Source: Paenarthrobacter sp. A20 (GTDB lineage: Bacteria > Actinomycetota > Actinomycetes > Actinomycetales > Micrococcaceae). From it: a stretch of 64,000 nucleotides of DNA. Position 1 is the first letter of the stretch. The number at the start of each line of letters is the position of its first letter. The position numbers were made by a program, and so were the translations under genes. Positions 43,661 to 51,340 of this stretch are shown here, piece by piece. The stretch lies in contig NZ_JALJWH010000003.1 of the NCBI RefSeq assembly GCF_024168825.1, forward strand, positions 1 to 64,000, written 5' to 3'. Below the pieces are notes generated by a model, which had not been told where the DNA came from, ran no database searches, and saw only the letters and a program-made list of their open reading frames with translations.

Positions 43661-45316
43661 TTACTTCAGCAATCGAAATACCTCGCGAGCCCCCTGCTGT
43701 CCAAGCATCTCGATTTCGTTCCGAGCTCTAGACGCGAGTGCCAGAGGCTCGACCGGAGTGCGGACATATTGCGCATGTACAACCCGATCCAGTCCTGCTG
43801 CTACGATCTTCGGCGCCGACCTGACTGTAGAAGGTAAAGAAACCGAGTCGAATTTTGCGGCATGCATAACGAAGTTGCGTTGGTAATAGAGTCTCCGGAA
43901 AACATCCTTGAAGTAGCCCTCGACACGCCTGATTGTTGCCTTCGGGTCACTCTGAACTTGGCTAACTCTCTCGGCCGCGGCGACGTCCTCGGGCTCAGTG
44001 AACAACGATGATCCGTGAGTAAGGATTGCGTCCAGCATGATTCGTGCTCGATCAGAACCCTGAGCTTTGTTTGCCTCCTGGTTGATCGACGAAGCCGCCG
44101 GTTCGGCCATTGGACGGTCAAGAAGATACTCCAATTCAGCCCTGGGAAAGGAGCATGCAACTATCGCTGCAAGCCCGTCAGCCGAGTCGATTCCCTGTGC
44201 CCCTGAGTGTCCAAGGAGGCCCTCCACGGCTGCCCACGTAGTTGCAACCGACGCCACTGGGGAAAGACTGCGGTACGACGACAGAAGGCTCAGGGACGCT
44301 TCCAGTTGAGGATTTAGGTCCTGCGCATAGAGGCTGTGGCGCTCCATCGCTGGCACTCTGAGCGAAGCAGTGCCATTCAGCAAGTTCCTGATCTTTCCCT
44401 CGGTGCGGTCCAACACGTGCCGGCTGAAGCGGAAAGATCGTGGACTGCCAATAACTGAGCGCGACTCGATTCGCTGCATCCACTCAAACAACTTCGCCGA
44501 AGCAGCATGTGGATCCCTTGCACTGAAGGACTGCTGTACAACCACTGCGATGTCCTGATTCAGCAGCCTTCGGAAAATCTCGGTTGTGTGGGCAAGTTTT
44601 GGGGTTGTGTCTGCTATCGTCTCGAGCTCAGTCCGAACCTGCTCAAGATCTGCAAGTATCGACTCAAGCCTTTGGGCATTGCTTCGAGTGGCACCGCGCT
44701 CAAGAACGACTGCAAACGAAAATTCGGACTCATCGTCTCGACACATGTCATGACCGCGCTTGAGTAGATCAACCAAGATGGTGGCTGGATCGATGTCTAT
44801 TAGGGACTTGAGCCACCCATGTATATGGCGTTGATCGAACCCATGATCGAGTAGGTGTGCTACAAGTAACCGCGCTGTTCGCTCGACCGATTCGGGAGTT
44901 AGAGCACCGCTCTCCGTGTGCTGCCGCCAACGTGCGAGATAGTCACGCTTCGAGCGTGCCGCCAGCTCTCGGATTTCCCGCTCCAGGGGAATCTGGGAAA
45001 TGGCTTGGTTACCTGTAGGGAACTTCTTAGGACTCAGCTGACCCAGTTTTGTCGCGAGCATTGCTCTGAGGACGTCAGAGCCCATTCCGACATCGCCCCG
45101 TACCTGTTCCTGGGTTCTTTCGATCAAGTACCGTTGGGCTTTCTCGTTGGCGATAGCACCGTCCCAAGTGGCGTTGGTGCACTCGAGCACCTCGTCGACG
45201 GCGTGGAGAGTTCCCAACAGCCACAGGGATCGGTGCCACGGGGAGCGGACATCGATCAACTCCAGCATCCGCTTCACAACCCTCAACTGAAGGGCATTTT
45301 GATCGACGGGTGTCAT
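43661..45316 (-). CDS. large HEPN-motif protein, function unknown
   Basis: A 551-residue soluble protein. The ATG at 45316 (MTPVDQNALQLRVVKRMLEL) was chosen because AGGAG lies 8 bases upstream. Most of it is helical with no recognised domain. Near residue 500, VFRRLYYQRNFVMHAAKFDS carries the Rx4-6H motif (RNFVMH) of HEPN RNases, followed by LRSAPKIVAAGLDRVVHAQY. WAAVEGLLGHSG earlier resembles the helix pairing found in Apea-like HEPN proteins. HEPN domains serve in toxin, abortive-infection and RNA-processing systems. It lies downstream of the YfbU-domain gene, separated by a strong hairpin. Confidence 0.7.
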   Translation of the reverse strand: MTPVDQNALQLRVVKRMLELIDVRSPWHRSLWLLGTLHAVDEVLECTNATWDGAIANEKAQRYLIERTQEQVRGDVGMGSDVLRAMLATKLGQLSPKKFPTGNQAISQIPLEREIRELAARSKRDYLARWRQHTESGALTPESVERTARLLVAHLLDHGFDQRHIHGWLKSLIDIDPATILVDLLKRGHDMCRDDESEFSFAVVLERGATRSNAQRLESILADLEQVRTELETIADTTPKLAHTTEIFRRLLNQDIAVVVQQSFSARDPHAASAKLFEWMQRIESRSVIGSPRSFRFSRHVLDRTEGKIRNLLNGTASLRVPAMERHSLYAQDLNPQLEASLSLLSSYRSLSPVASVATTWAAVEGLLGHSGAQGIDSADGLAAIVACSFPRAELEYLLDRPMAEPAASSINQEANKAQGSDRARIMLDAILTHGSSLFTEPEDVAAAERVSQVQSDPKATIRRVEGYFKDVFRRLYYQRNFVMHAAKFDSVSLPSTVRSAPKIVAAGLDRVVHAQYVRTPVEPLALASRARNEIEMLGQQGAREVFRLLK

Positions 45317-45357
45317 GGCATACACTCCTATGTAGGTACTGACCTAAAGATCTGACA

Positions 45358-45389
45358 GACGGGAGCCGCCCTTTGGGGCCGCTCCCGTC
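45358..45389. terminator. strong hairpin between YfbU and HEPN genes
   Basis: GACGGGAGC and GCTCCCGTC form a perfect 9-bp stem extended by pairing of the GC-rich inner bases around a short loop. It lies 38 bases after the YfbU stop (minus strand). A T-rich stretch (TCTTTACTT) follows on the plus strand, so it may be bidirectional or an attenuator. Confidence 0.7.
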
Positions 45390-45426
45390 TTTACTTAAAG
45401 AACATTAGCCGGGTAGGCGATGTGGG

Positions 45427-46176
45427 TTAGCTGTTGGCAGGACGCACAGCTGCGTCAGCAATCCTACGAATTTCAGCTGCTGTCAGCTCAAAGGAATCAC
45501 GAGTACCTCTTCGGATCATGTCGTGCCAGATGGGGTTGAACTCCTCGAGCATGCGCTCGTACATCCCCACCATCGGGTGATGTGAGTTGCCCCTGCCATG
45601 GTCTTTATCGAAGTACTTCGCCAGGCTCTCCCATTTGCCTTGTTCTATAAGGTGCCGAGCGAAGGTGAGAAGTCGACTTTCTCGACGATGATTTAGATCG
45701 AATCCTCGGAACCGCACTGTCTTCTCAACCCCAGCGCCAAGCTCATTACGAGCCGGCAAGCTGAGGCGCTCGTAGGACCACTCAAGTGATCGGAACATAT
45801 CGAGTACGTCCATAACCAATCCCGTGTCACGGCGCGACATTTCCGTCTCTATAGCTACAAAAACGTCGTCGTATTGTTCAGCGAAGCCGTTCTCCAGAAT
45901 GGCAGCTCGTGCCAGCTCTTCAGCTGCCCCCCCGTTATCCGCTTCACCGTCGAGCCGGGCGAGGATTCGGTGCAGTAAAGCTAGTTGATGCCGTTCTACC
46001 GTGGTCAGGGAAGATGGGATTGGGGCCTGGCCTGCTCGAGCCTCTTCGCTTCCGGTGCTGCTCTGGACCAGAAGATTAGCGAGGGTGCGCCGCGCCAAGT
46101 CGCTAAGATTTGTGCCCTGAGCTCGAGCAATTGCGGTCAGTTCGGTATGAACTTTGTCATCCAAACGCAGGGTCAT
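45427..46176 (-). CDS. ribbon-helix-helix plus YfbU domain protein
   Basis: A 249-residue protein. MTLRLDDKVHTELTAIARAQGTNLSDLARRTLANLL is a ribbon-helix-helix DNA-binding start. The rest (about 65-245) fits YfbU: VERHQLALLHRILA, VMDVLDMFRSLEWSYERL, RFRGFDLNHRRESRLLTFARHLI and MVGMYERMLEEFNPIWHDM. E. coli YfbU has no DNA-binding domain and no clear function. The ATG at 46176 starts the RHH strand; ATG 46206 is an alternative. An imperfect palindrome with GTATG/CATAC arms (46198-46221) just upstream suggests self-regulation. The HEPN gene follows on the same strand, so the two may be a regulator-effector pair. Confidence 0.75.
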   Translation of the reverse strand: MTLRLDDKVHTELTAIARAQGTNLSDLARRTLANLLVQSSTGSEEARAGQAPIPSSLTTVERHQLALLHRILARLDGEADNGGAAEELARAAILENGFAEQYDDVFVAIETEMSRRDTGLVMDVLDMFRSLEWSYERLSLPARNELGAGVEKTVRFRGFDLNHRRESRLLTFARHLIEQGKWESLAKYFDKDHGRGNSHHPMVGMYERMLEEFNPIWHDMIRRGTRDSFELTAAEIRRIADAAVRPANS

Positions 46177-46197
46177 TGTCTTGTCCACGGAACAAGC

Positions 46198-46221
46198 GTA
46201 TGACATACGCGTGTTACATAC
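46198..46221. promoter_or_regulatory. palindromic operator candidate, YfbU gene
   Basis: GTATG and CATAC arms bracket a centre containing ACGCGT; 9 of 12 positions pair. It lies 22 bases before the chosen YfbU start, consistent with autoregulation by its ribbon-helix-helix domain. Confidence 0.5.
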
Positions 46222-46404
46222 AAGTAGCACAAGGAGATCTCAGCGGTGTCTTCGGAGATTGGCAGCTGGATGCCGCACAACATGGCTTCCTTTTGTTGCG
46301 AGTACGGCAGCAAGGCGCGTCGTTGTCGCACTTCGAAGCGCGACTAAGAAAGCGGATTGAGTCTCAGGCGCGAATCCATCCCACGGTACCTCTCACAAAT
46401 GGAT

Positions 46405-46536
46405 CCTTTGATAAGAACGGCGGACTTGGCTGTGGACGACGATTCCAATTCGCGGATTTCCGACACCTCATCTATCCAAACAAAGTGTCTCACTAAGGTA
46501 TTCTCAGAATCATCAACATTGGTCCTTTGATAAGAC
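46405..46536 (+). repeat. direct repeats CCTTTGATAAGA upstream of resolvase
   Basis: CCTTTGATAAGA at 46405-46416 and 46525-46536, 120 bases apart. The second lies 9 bases before the resolvase start. They may be parts of a resolution (res) or inversion site. Confidence 0.5.
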
Positions 46537-46545
46537 GGAGAAGTG

Positions 46546-47124
46546 ATGGCACGCCTCGGATACGCCCGCGTCAGTCTGGCTGACCAGAACACCGATCTGC
46601 AGATCCGTGAACTGGAAGAGGCTGGGTGCGAACGAATCTATAAAGACCAGGGGATCAGCGGGACCAGGGTAAGCCGTCCAGAGTTGGACCGGATGCTGGA
46701 CCGTCTCGGTCCAGGGGATGAGGTCGTGGTGTGGAAGCTGGACCGTTTGGGCCGCAACACTAGACACTTGCTCGAGCTCTTAGATGACTTCAAGGCGCGA
46801 GGCATCAGGTTCTGTTCCCTAAGGGACGGCATCGCCACCGACCCCGCCAGCGAGGTCGGGGGAGCGATGGCCCAGGCGATGGTCACCATCATTTCCGCGT
46901 TTGCCCAGCTGGAACGAGACCAGCTTTCCGAACGCACCAAAGCCGGCATGGCGGCAGCAGCTGCAAACGGAAGGAAAGCAGGGCGCCGGGAGATCACCAC
47001 AGACCACGAGAAGGTCAAGAGAGCACATGAACTGAAAGCCCGAGGCCTCAAGCCATCTGACATCGGAAAGATCATCGGAGCCAGCCGCGCGACCGTCTAT
47101 CGGTACTTAGGCATGGACTCCTGA
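46546..47124 (+). CDS. serine recombinase (resolvase/invertase)
   Basis: A 192-residue small serine recombinase. MARLGYARVSLADQNTDLQI holds the catalytic Ser in ARVS (about residue 9). YKDQGISGTRVSRPELDRML and VVWKLDRLGRNTRHLLEL supply the active-site Arg residues. FAQLERDQLSERTKAGMAAA is the long E helix, and the C-terminal HTH reads LKPSDIGKIIGASRATVYRYL. Length and domains are complete. GGAGAA precedes the ATG at 46546. Near-identical proteins resolve cointegrates of Tn3-type elements or plasmid multimers; no transposase of that type lies here. Confidence 0.93.
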   Translation: MARLGYARVSLADQNTDLQIRELEEAGCERIYKDQGISGTRVSRPELDRMLDRLGPGDEVVVWKLDRLGRNTRHLLELLDDFKARGIRFCSLRDGIATDPASEVGGAMAQAMVTIISAFAQLERDQLSERTKAGMAAAAANGRKAGRREITTDHEKVKRAHELKARGLKPSDIGKIIGASRATVYRYLGMDS

Positions 47125-47383
47125 GGCCACAGAGTCCCGGAAGTTGTCTTTGAGACTGCCGCCCACGGCACATCTTTTGGGATAACATCCGGGACGGAAA
47201 TGTTACGAAGTGGCCAGCTGTCAGCGGCGCGGCAAATCTCCAACCACATGGCGATCAAATCCACGGGGGAGTGTTTCGGTTCTAACTGATTCCATCAGCT
47301 GCTGGGCAGCGTCCCACTCTTGGGTGCTCCACCTCTAGAGGCTAGGCGCCAACCCATCCCGTAAAGGCGCCGATGGCAAGTGA

Positions 47384-48571
47384 CTACGCTGGGTCCGGGA
47401 GGCGGTCGAACAAGCCGTGGCGCTCTAAAGCATCCGCGAGGGACTGATCGTCCTCTTCGTCTGACCAACGAACGGCTTTGACGCCGAAGATGGTAGGAGC
47501 ATCCGGAGCAATGATGAGGATCTCGCTAAGCCTTGCAAGCTGTTCCGACACGTGAGCATTCCAGACAGGCTGAATGAAGATGCCTAGCTCGGTGTGACCA
47601 TGACCAGCCACCAGAGTGAGAGTGCTACTTGTAGAAAGGCCATCGACGATGTCTCCTGCATAGACTCGAGGAAAATCAACCTTGCAATCATCGGGCTTGA
47701 CCCGTTCGATAGCCGCTTGCACGTCGTCCAAGTAAACCGCAGCTACATGCTTTCTAGCGATTTTTGAACCGACGATCTTTCCTCGTTCCCTCCCCTCTGC
47801 TTTGTTGGCAGGCTGGTTGGCAACGTCAGGTTCTCCGGGTACGTGACCGTTCTGCTGAATGTACAGCGCCGTCCTGTGGAGGTTGGCCTGTTGAACGATG
47901 GGCAGCTCAACCCTATAGAGCGGTTCCATGAACAGCTTCATCCGGTTGTCCAAACGGGACAGCCCAAAAGGCACGACTTTGCCGGGATCAAAGACCTTGG
48001 CCGCAAACTTGATCAATTTGGCCAACTCGCCGAGGTAGTCGTCTCCTAGTTCTGCAAAGGGCTGCTGTTGGGAGAAGTAGTTACGGGCATCACGAATGTC
48101 GGAGTACTGCTCTGAACCGAACTTCATAATGAGACCGATCATGAGCGGAGCCAGCCTCTCCTGCTCTGCTGATCGCTCCAAATGGTCTGGGTGACGCGCA
48201 AGCTTGCCCGCCGTCTCGTATTGATTCTGAAGGCTCTTCAGCAGCTCTCTGGCCTTGGCTGCGTTCAGCTCAGGGCTGGTTCCCCTTCGCGCGCTGTCCT
48301 CGTATGTCTTGGCCAGGCTCACGTCGGATGCCATCTTCCGTAGCTGGCTTGCGAAGGCTCGGGCTTCTGAGTCGGCCGCTACCCTGGCGACCTTACGAGC
48401 CTCCGCGGTCGGCGTTATGAACCTTCCGACCAGATATGCAAGGGCGAGGCCGCCTACGAGCGTGCCAACCATCGCCCACGCCCAAGGTGGCACTGCCTCG
48501 ATCATCTGGGCGGCAGGTATCGCCGGTGGGGATGGAGACGGGGTGACGAGCGCGAACGGTCCTATGGTCAT
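47384..48571 (-). CDS. membrane-anchored hypothetical protein, 395 aa
   Basis: The ATG at 48571 (MTIGPFALVTPSPSPP) follows AGGA. A single membrane helix (about 33-53, WAMVGTLVGGLALAYLVGRF) is followed by a helical, probably coiled segment (about 60-135), a domain with KFGSEQYSDIRDARNYFSQQQPF, and a C-terminal alpha/beta domain (DFPRVYAGDIVDGLSTSSTLTLV, SEILIIAPDAPTIFGVKAVRW). No family was recognised. It is transcribed divergently from the AAA ATPase gene at 48706, separated by 134 bases with the shared operator region, which suggests joint control. Confidence 0.65.
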   Translation of the reverse strand: MTIGPFALVTPSPSPPAIPAAQMIEAVPPWAWAMVGTLVGGLALAYLVGRFITPTAEARKVARVAADSEARAFASQLRKMASDVSLAKTYEDSARRGTSPELNAAKARELLKSLQNQYETAGKLARHPDHLERSAEQERLAPLMIGLIMKFGSEQYSDIRDARNYFSQQQPFAELGDDYLGELAKLIKFAAKVFDPGKVVPFGLSRLDNRMKLFMEPLYRVELPIVQQANLHRTALYIQQNGHVPGEPDVANQPANKAEGRERGKIVGSKIARKHVAAVYLDDVQAAIERVKPDDCKVDFPRVYAGDIVDGLSTSSTLTLVAGHGHTELGIFIQPVWNAHVSEQLARLSEILIIAPDAPTIFGVKAVRWSDEEDDQSLADALERHGLFDRLPDPA

Positions 48572-48668
48572 GAACAATCCTTCATGGTGCGAAGCGCGGC
48601 ATTGGTGCACACCGTCGCGGGAACGGCTAATCCGACACTAGAAATAGATATCCAGGATTATACGCACG

Positions 48669-48698
48669 TATCCAATAAACTGGATAGTGGTCTATAGT
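48669..48698 (+). promoter_or_regulatory. operator TATCCA-N6-TGGATA and -10 box of ATPase gene
   Basis: TATCCA (48669-48674) and TGGATA (48681-48686) form a perfect inverted repeat. TATAGT (48693-48698) follows 6 bases later and ends 7 bases before the ATG at 48706, with no Shine-Dalgarno sequence. This suggests a leaderless mRNA whose promoter spacer carries the operator. The same layout precedes the paralogue at 53553. Confidence 0.75.
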
Positions 48699-48705
48699 GC
48701 TTGAT

Positions 48706-49875
48706 ATGGAAAGTGCGTTGAACCCCTACTCGCCTGGCTCCGGCCGACGGCCCTTTGAGCTCGTCGGACGCCAGAGCGAGGTAGATGCATTCGATCTGTT
48801 GTTGGCAAAGACACGTCAACGCCGACCGGACCGTGGGATTGTTCTCCATGGGCTACGCGGCGTGGGCAAAACCGTTCTGTTGAATGAGTTCCGGCGGCAG
48901 GCTGAACACGCGGAGTTCATGGTCGTGTTCCTTGAAGGTCGAGATGCGGAGGGAGGGCCGGATGCTGTACGGGCGAAGCTCGCTCGCAATCTCCTTCAGG
49001 CGGGGCGGAAACTTAACCGCCGTGGCGCCGGCGCACGGCTCCTGACGGCCCTAGGCAGCATCGCCTCGTTCTCGGCAAAGCTTGGTGTGACAGGGATCGA
49101 TATCGGCGTGAACCTCAATCACGGACGCGCTGACTCTGGATCGATTGAAGTGGACCTCGAAGAACTCATCGAAGATCTCTGCCTCGCCTTGGCGGAGAAA
49201 CGTTCGGGCTTGATCTTCATCATTGACGAAATGCAGGATCTAGACGACGGACTCATTGCGGCACTCCTCAGCGCCCAGCACCTGGCTGGACAACGAGAAT
49301 GGCCGTTCTACATCGCTGGAGCCGGGCTGCCCAATCTTCCTTCAGTCCTGAGTGAAGCACGCTCCTACGCTGAGCGGATCTTCAATTACCGCAGCATTGG
49401 AGCCCTCTCGAGAGAGGCCGCTGAAGCGGCGCTGGTTGGCCCGGCGGCACGCTACGGGGCGACGTTCATCCCGGCAGCCAAGGATCTCCTCCTCGAAGCG
49501 TCAGGGGCATACCCTTACTTTCTACAGGAATACGGATACGCCGTTTGGGAAAGCGCTCCAGAAAAAACAATCACCCTCGCCGACGCCAAGATTGCGGTAG
49601 AAATCGGCCGGGCCCAACTGGATCAAGGATTCTTCCCTTCTCGCTGGGAACGGGCCTCCAAAGCTGAGAAAGACTTCCTTAGGCTGATGGCGATGGATGG
49701 CGACGAAGGTTCCAGTACCAGCCAACTTGCCGAACGGGCGCAGAAGAAACAAAGCTCCATGACGATGACACGCGCATCGCTGATCCACAAGGGAATTATC
49801 TTTGCCCCAGCGCTCGGGGTCGTGGCCTTCACTGTGCCAGGCATGGCTGATTACATACAACGTCTGCACGAATAG
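48706..49875 (+). CDS. AAA-type ATPase with C-terminal winged helix (paralogue 2)
   Basis: A 389-residue ATPase: MESALNPYSPGSGRRPFELVG with the VGRQSEVDAF entry motif, Walker A GLRGVGKTV near residue 50, Walker B GLIFIIDEMQDLDDG near 168, FYIAGAGLPNLPSVLSEA as sensor 1, and a C-terminal winged helix (LAERAQKKQSSMTMTRASLIHKGIIF). It differs from the protein at 53553 at only about 30 residues by my count, although synonymous sites have diverged widely. The ATG was chosen because a -10 box ends 7 bases before it (leaderless). The final 59 codons and flank are duplicated downstream. Function unknown. Confidence 0.85.
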   Translation: MESALNPYSPGSGRRPFELVGRQSEVDAFDLLLAKTRQRRPDRGIVLHGLRGVGKTVLLNEFRRQAEHAEFMVVFLEGRDAEGGPDAVRAKLARNLLQAGRKLNRRGAGARLLTALGSIASFSAKLGVTGIDIGVNLNHGRADSGSIEVDLEELIEDLCLALAEKRSGLIFIIDEMQDLDDGLIAALLSAQHLAGQREWPFYIAGAGLPNLPSVLSEARSYAERIFNYRSIGALSREAAEAALVGPAARYGATFIPAAKDLLLEASGAYPYFLQEYGYAVWESAPEKTITLADAKIAVEIGRAQLDQGFFPSRWERASKAEKDFLRLMAMDGDEGSSTSQLAERAQKKQSSMTMTRASLIHKGIIFAPALGVVAFTVPGMADYIQRLHE

Positions 49876-50073
49876 CTAAGAGCGAAGACAACGCACAGCC
49901 AACTTGCCGAACGGGCGCAGAAGAAACAAAGCTCCATGACGATGACACGCGCATCGCTGATCCACAAGGGAATTATCTTTGCCCCAGCGCTCGGGGTCGT
50001 GGCCTTCACTGTGCCAGGCATGGCTGATTACATACAACGTCTGCACGAATAGCTAAGAGCGAAGACAACGCAC
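49720..50073 (+). repeat. perfect tandem duplication of 177 bp at 3' end of ATPase gene
   Basis: Bases 49720-49896 are repeated without any difference at 49897-50073. The unit covers the last 51 sense codons, the stop and a short flank. The second copy is out of expression after the first stop. Perfect identity points to a very recent event. Confidence 0.95.
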
Positions 50074-50099
50074 GCAAAGTCACGTAGATAGCATGGGGC

Positions 50100-50894
50100 A
50101 TGCCTTTATCACCATCGCCTTTGCCGAGTCCGTCTGCCCAAGAAAGGGGAGACGCAGCTGACTGGCTCACACAGACGCTGACTTTTCTCAACGCAGAGGG
50201 AAACAGCTCCTGGATGCACACTCTGCTGGACGGTCTTGTGAGTGCCATTATCGGCGCACTCGTGGCCCTAGCGGTTGTGTTTTGGACAGTTAGAGCGCAG
50301 AACGCAGGAATAGCCGAGCAGCTGCGGACTCAAAGCAGAGAGAACATTCGTTCACGTGAGCATGCAGCTGCTGCCGAGCTGTTGCGCACGCTCAGAGCGA
50401 TTCAAGACACAGCAGGTAGAAGCCGAGTCTCTAAAGATGCTGAAGGCAAAAAAGATACCAACGTTCCGGCGATCCGCAGTGAGCTACAGCCGCTTTACGC
50501 TGAACTGCGCATCGGTTTGGAACGGCTGCGACTTGATTTAAAAGACGAGGATGATGATGTCATTGATTCTTTCGGCACTTGGACGCGAGACCTTGAACAT
50601 CGGATCTGGTTCTACATGGAGCTTCAAGACAGCTACGTTGACAACCCGCCTGAGAAGCGGCCGCCAGGTACGCAGTTCGTGGATCTGCGCGAGCAAATGG
50701 TTTCGATACTAAGCACTGTTGAGTTGATGACGCGACAGATAGTGGCGTACGTCCGCGCCGACGACGAGGCTAGACAGGGAACTACGGCGCTTTTGAACGA
50801 AGCACGCGCCTTCGCCGCCGATGTGCAGTCTGGCAAAAAATCTCAAGTCGATTACTACAATAAGTACCTTCGCCGTTCCGATGATCCTGCGTAG
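50100..50894 (+). CDS. membrane-anchored coiled-coil protein, 264 aa
   Basis: MPLSPSPLPSPSAQERGDAA starts a short Pro/Ser-rich cytoplasmic or exposed part. One membrane helix follows (about 44-63, LVSAIIGALVALAVVFWTV), then a long helical, charged region (about 66-255) with EQLRTQSRENIRSREHAAAAELL and many Leu/Arg/Glu repeats, a probable coiled coil. No family was recognised. It lies 224 bases downstream of the AAA ATPase, past the duplicated tail, on the same strand; co-transcription is possible. Confidence 0.6.
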   Translation: MPLSPSPLPSPSAQERGDAADWLTQTLTFLNAEGNSSWMHTLLDGLVSAIIGALVALAVVFWTVRAQNAGIAEQLRTQSRENIRSREHAAAAELLRTLRAIQDTAGRSRVSKDAEGKKDTNVPAIRSELQPLYAELRIGLERLRLDLKDEDDDVIDSFGTWTRDLEHRIWFYMELQDSYVDNPPEKRPPGTQFVDLREQMVSILSTVELMTRQIVAYVRADDEARQGTTALLNEARAFAADVQSGKKSQVDYYNKYLRRSDDPA

Positions 50895-51340
50895 GACGGG
50901 TAGTTTGAAGCCCAAAAGGCCCGCTCGGTGTTTCGGTGACGTAGGAGGCTGGTGGGGGTCGAACCGAATGGTTTTACACCACCTCGAAGGCCAAAAAGCT
51001 GAAGGCGGCCCGCCGGGGGCGGAGCTGAAACATGTCCACCCCAGAACGTGCCGAGCGTGACCGAGTTGCAGGACAAAGGAAGCACTAACTGACATCTGCT
51101 GATCTCCTTTGGCTCTAATGCCGTCCTAGTCAAAGGGCGCAAAGATGTGATCCAAGCCTCCCTGCACTAACTGATCCAGCGTCCCATCCTCGCGTGTCCC
51201 ACTTCTAAGGAAATGGGACACGTCTGAAGCGGACGCCATACTTGCTGCCGGATCCCGAGACGAGTTGGTTGCACGTCGGACGAGGAATGGCTTCTAAGGT
51301 GCCGGGTTGCTGAGCGATTGCGAGTCGGGACTGCCGTGGC
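50895..51340. other. intergenic; holds one dispersed palindrome
   Basis: 446 bases with no supported gene. The notable element is the repeat at 51193-51222. A GGTTCGACCCC-like run on the minus strand near 50960 recalls a tRNA T-arm, but no cloverleaf could be built. Confidence 0.45.
51193..51222. repeat. dispersed palindrome, copy C (CGTGTCCCA-N12-TGGGACACG)
   Basis: CGTGTCCCA (51193-51201), 12 bases (CTTCTAAGGAAA), TGGGACACG (51214-51222): a perfect 9-bp inverted repeat. It shares GTCCCA(C/G)TTC(C/T)AAGGA with copies at 2942 and 3602, about 48 kb away. Confidence 0.8.

Noticed and set aside
50940..51000. Possible tRNA 3' part (GGTTCGACCCC on the minus strand)
   Set aside because: No acceptor, D or anticodon arm could be paired around it.
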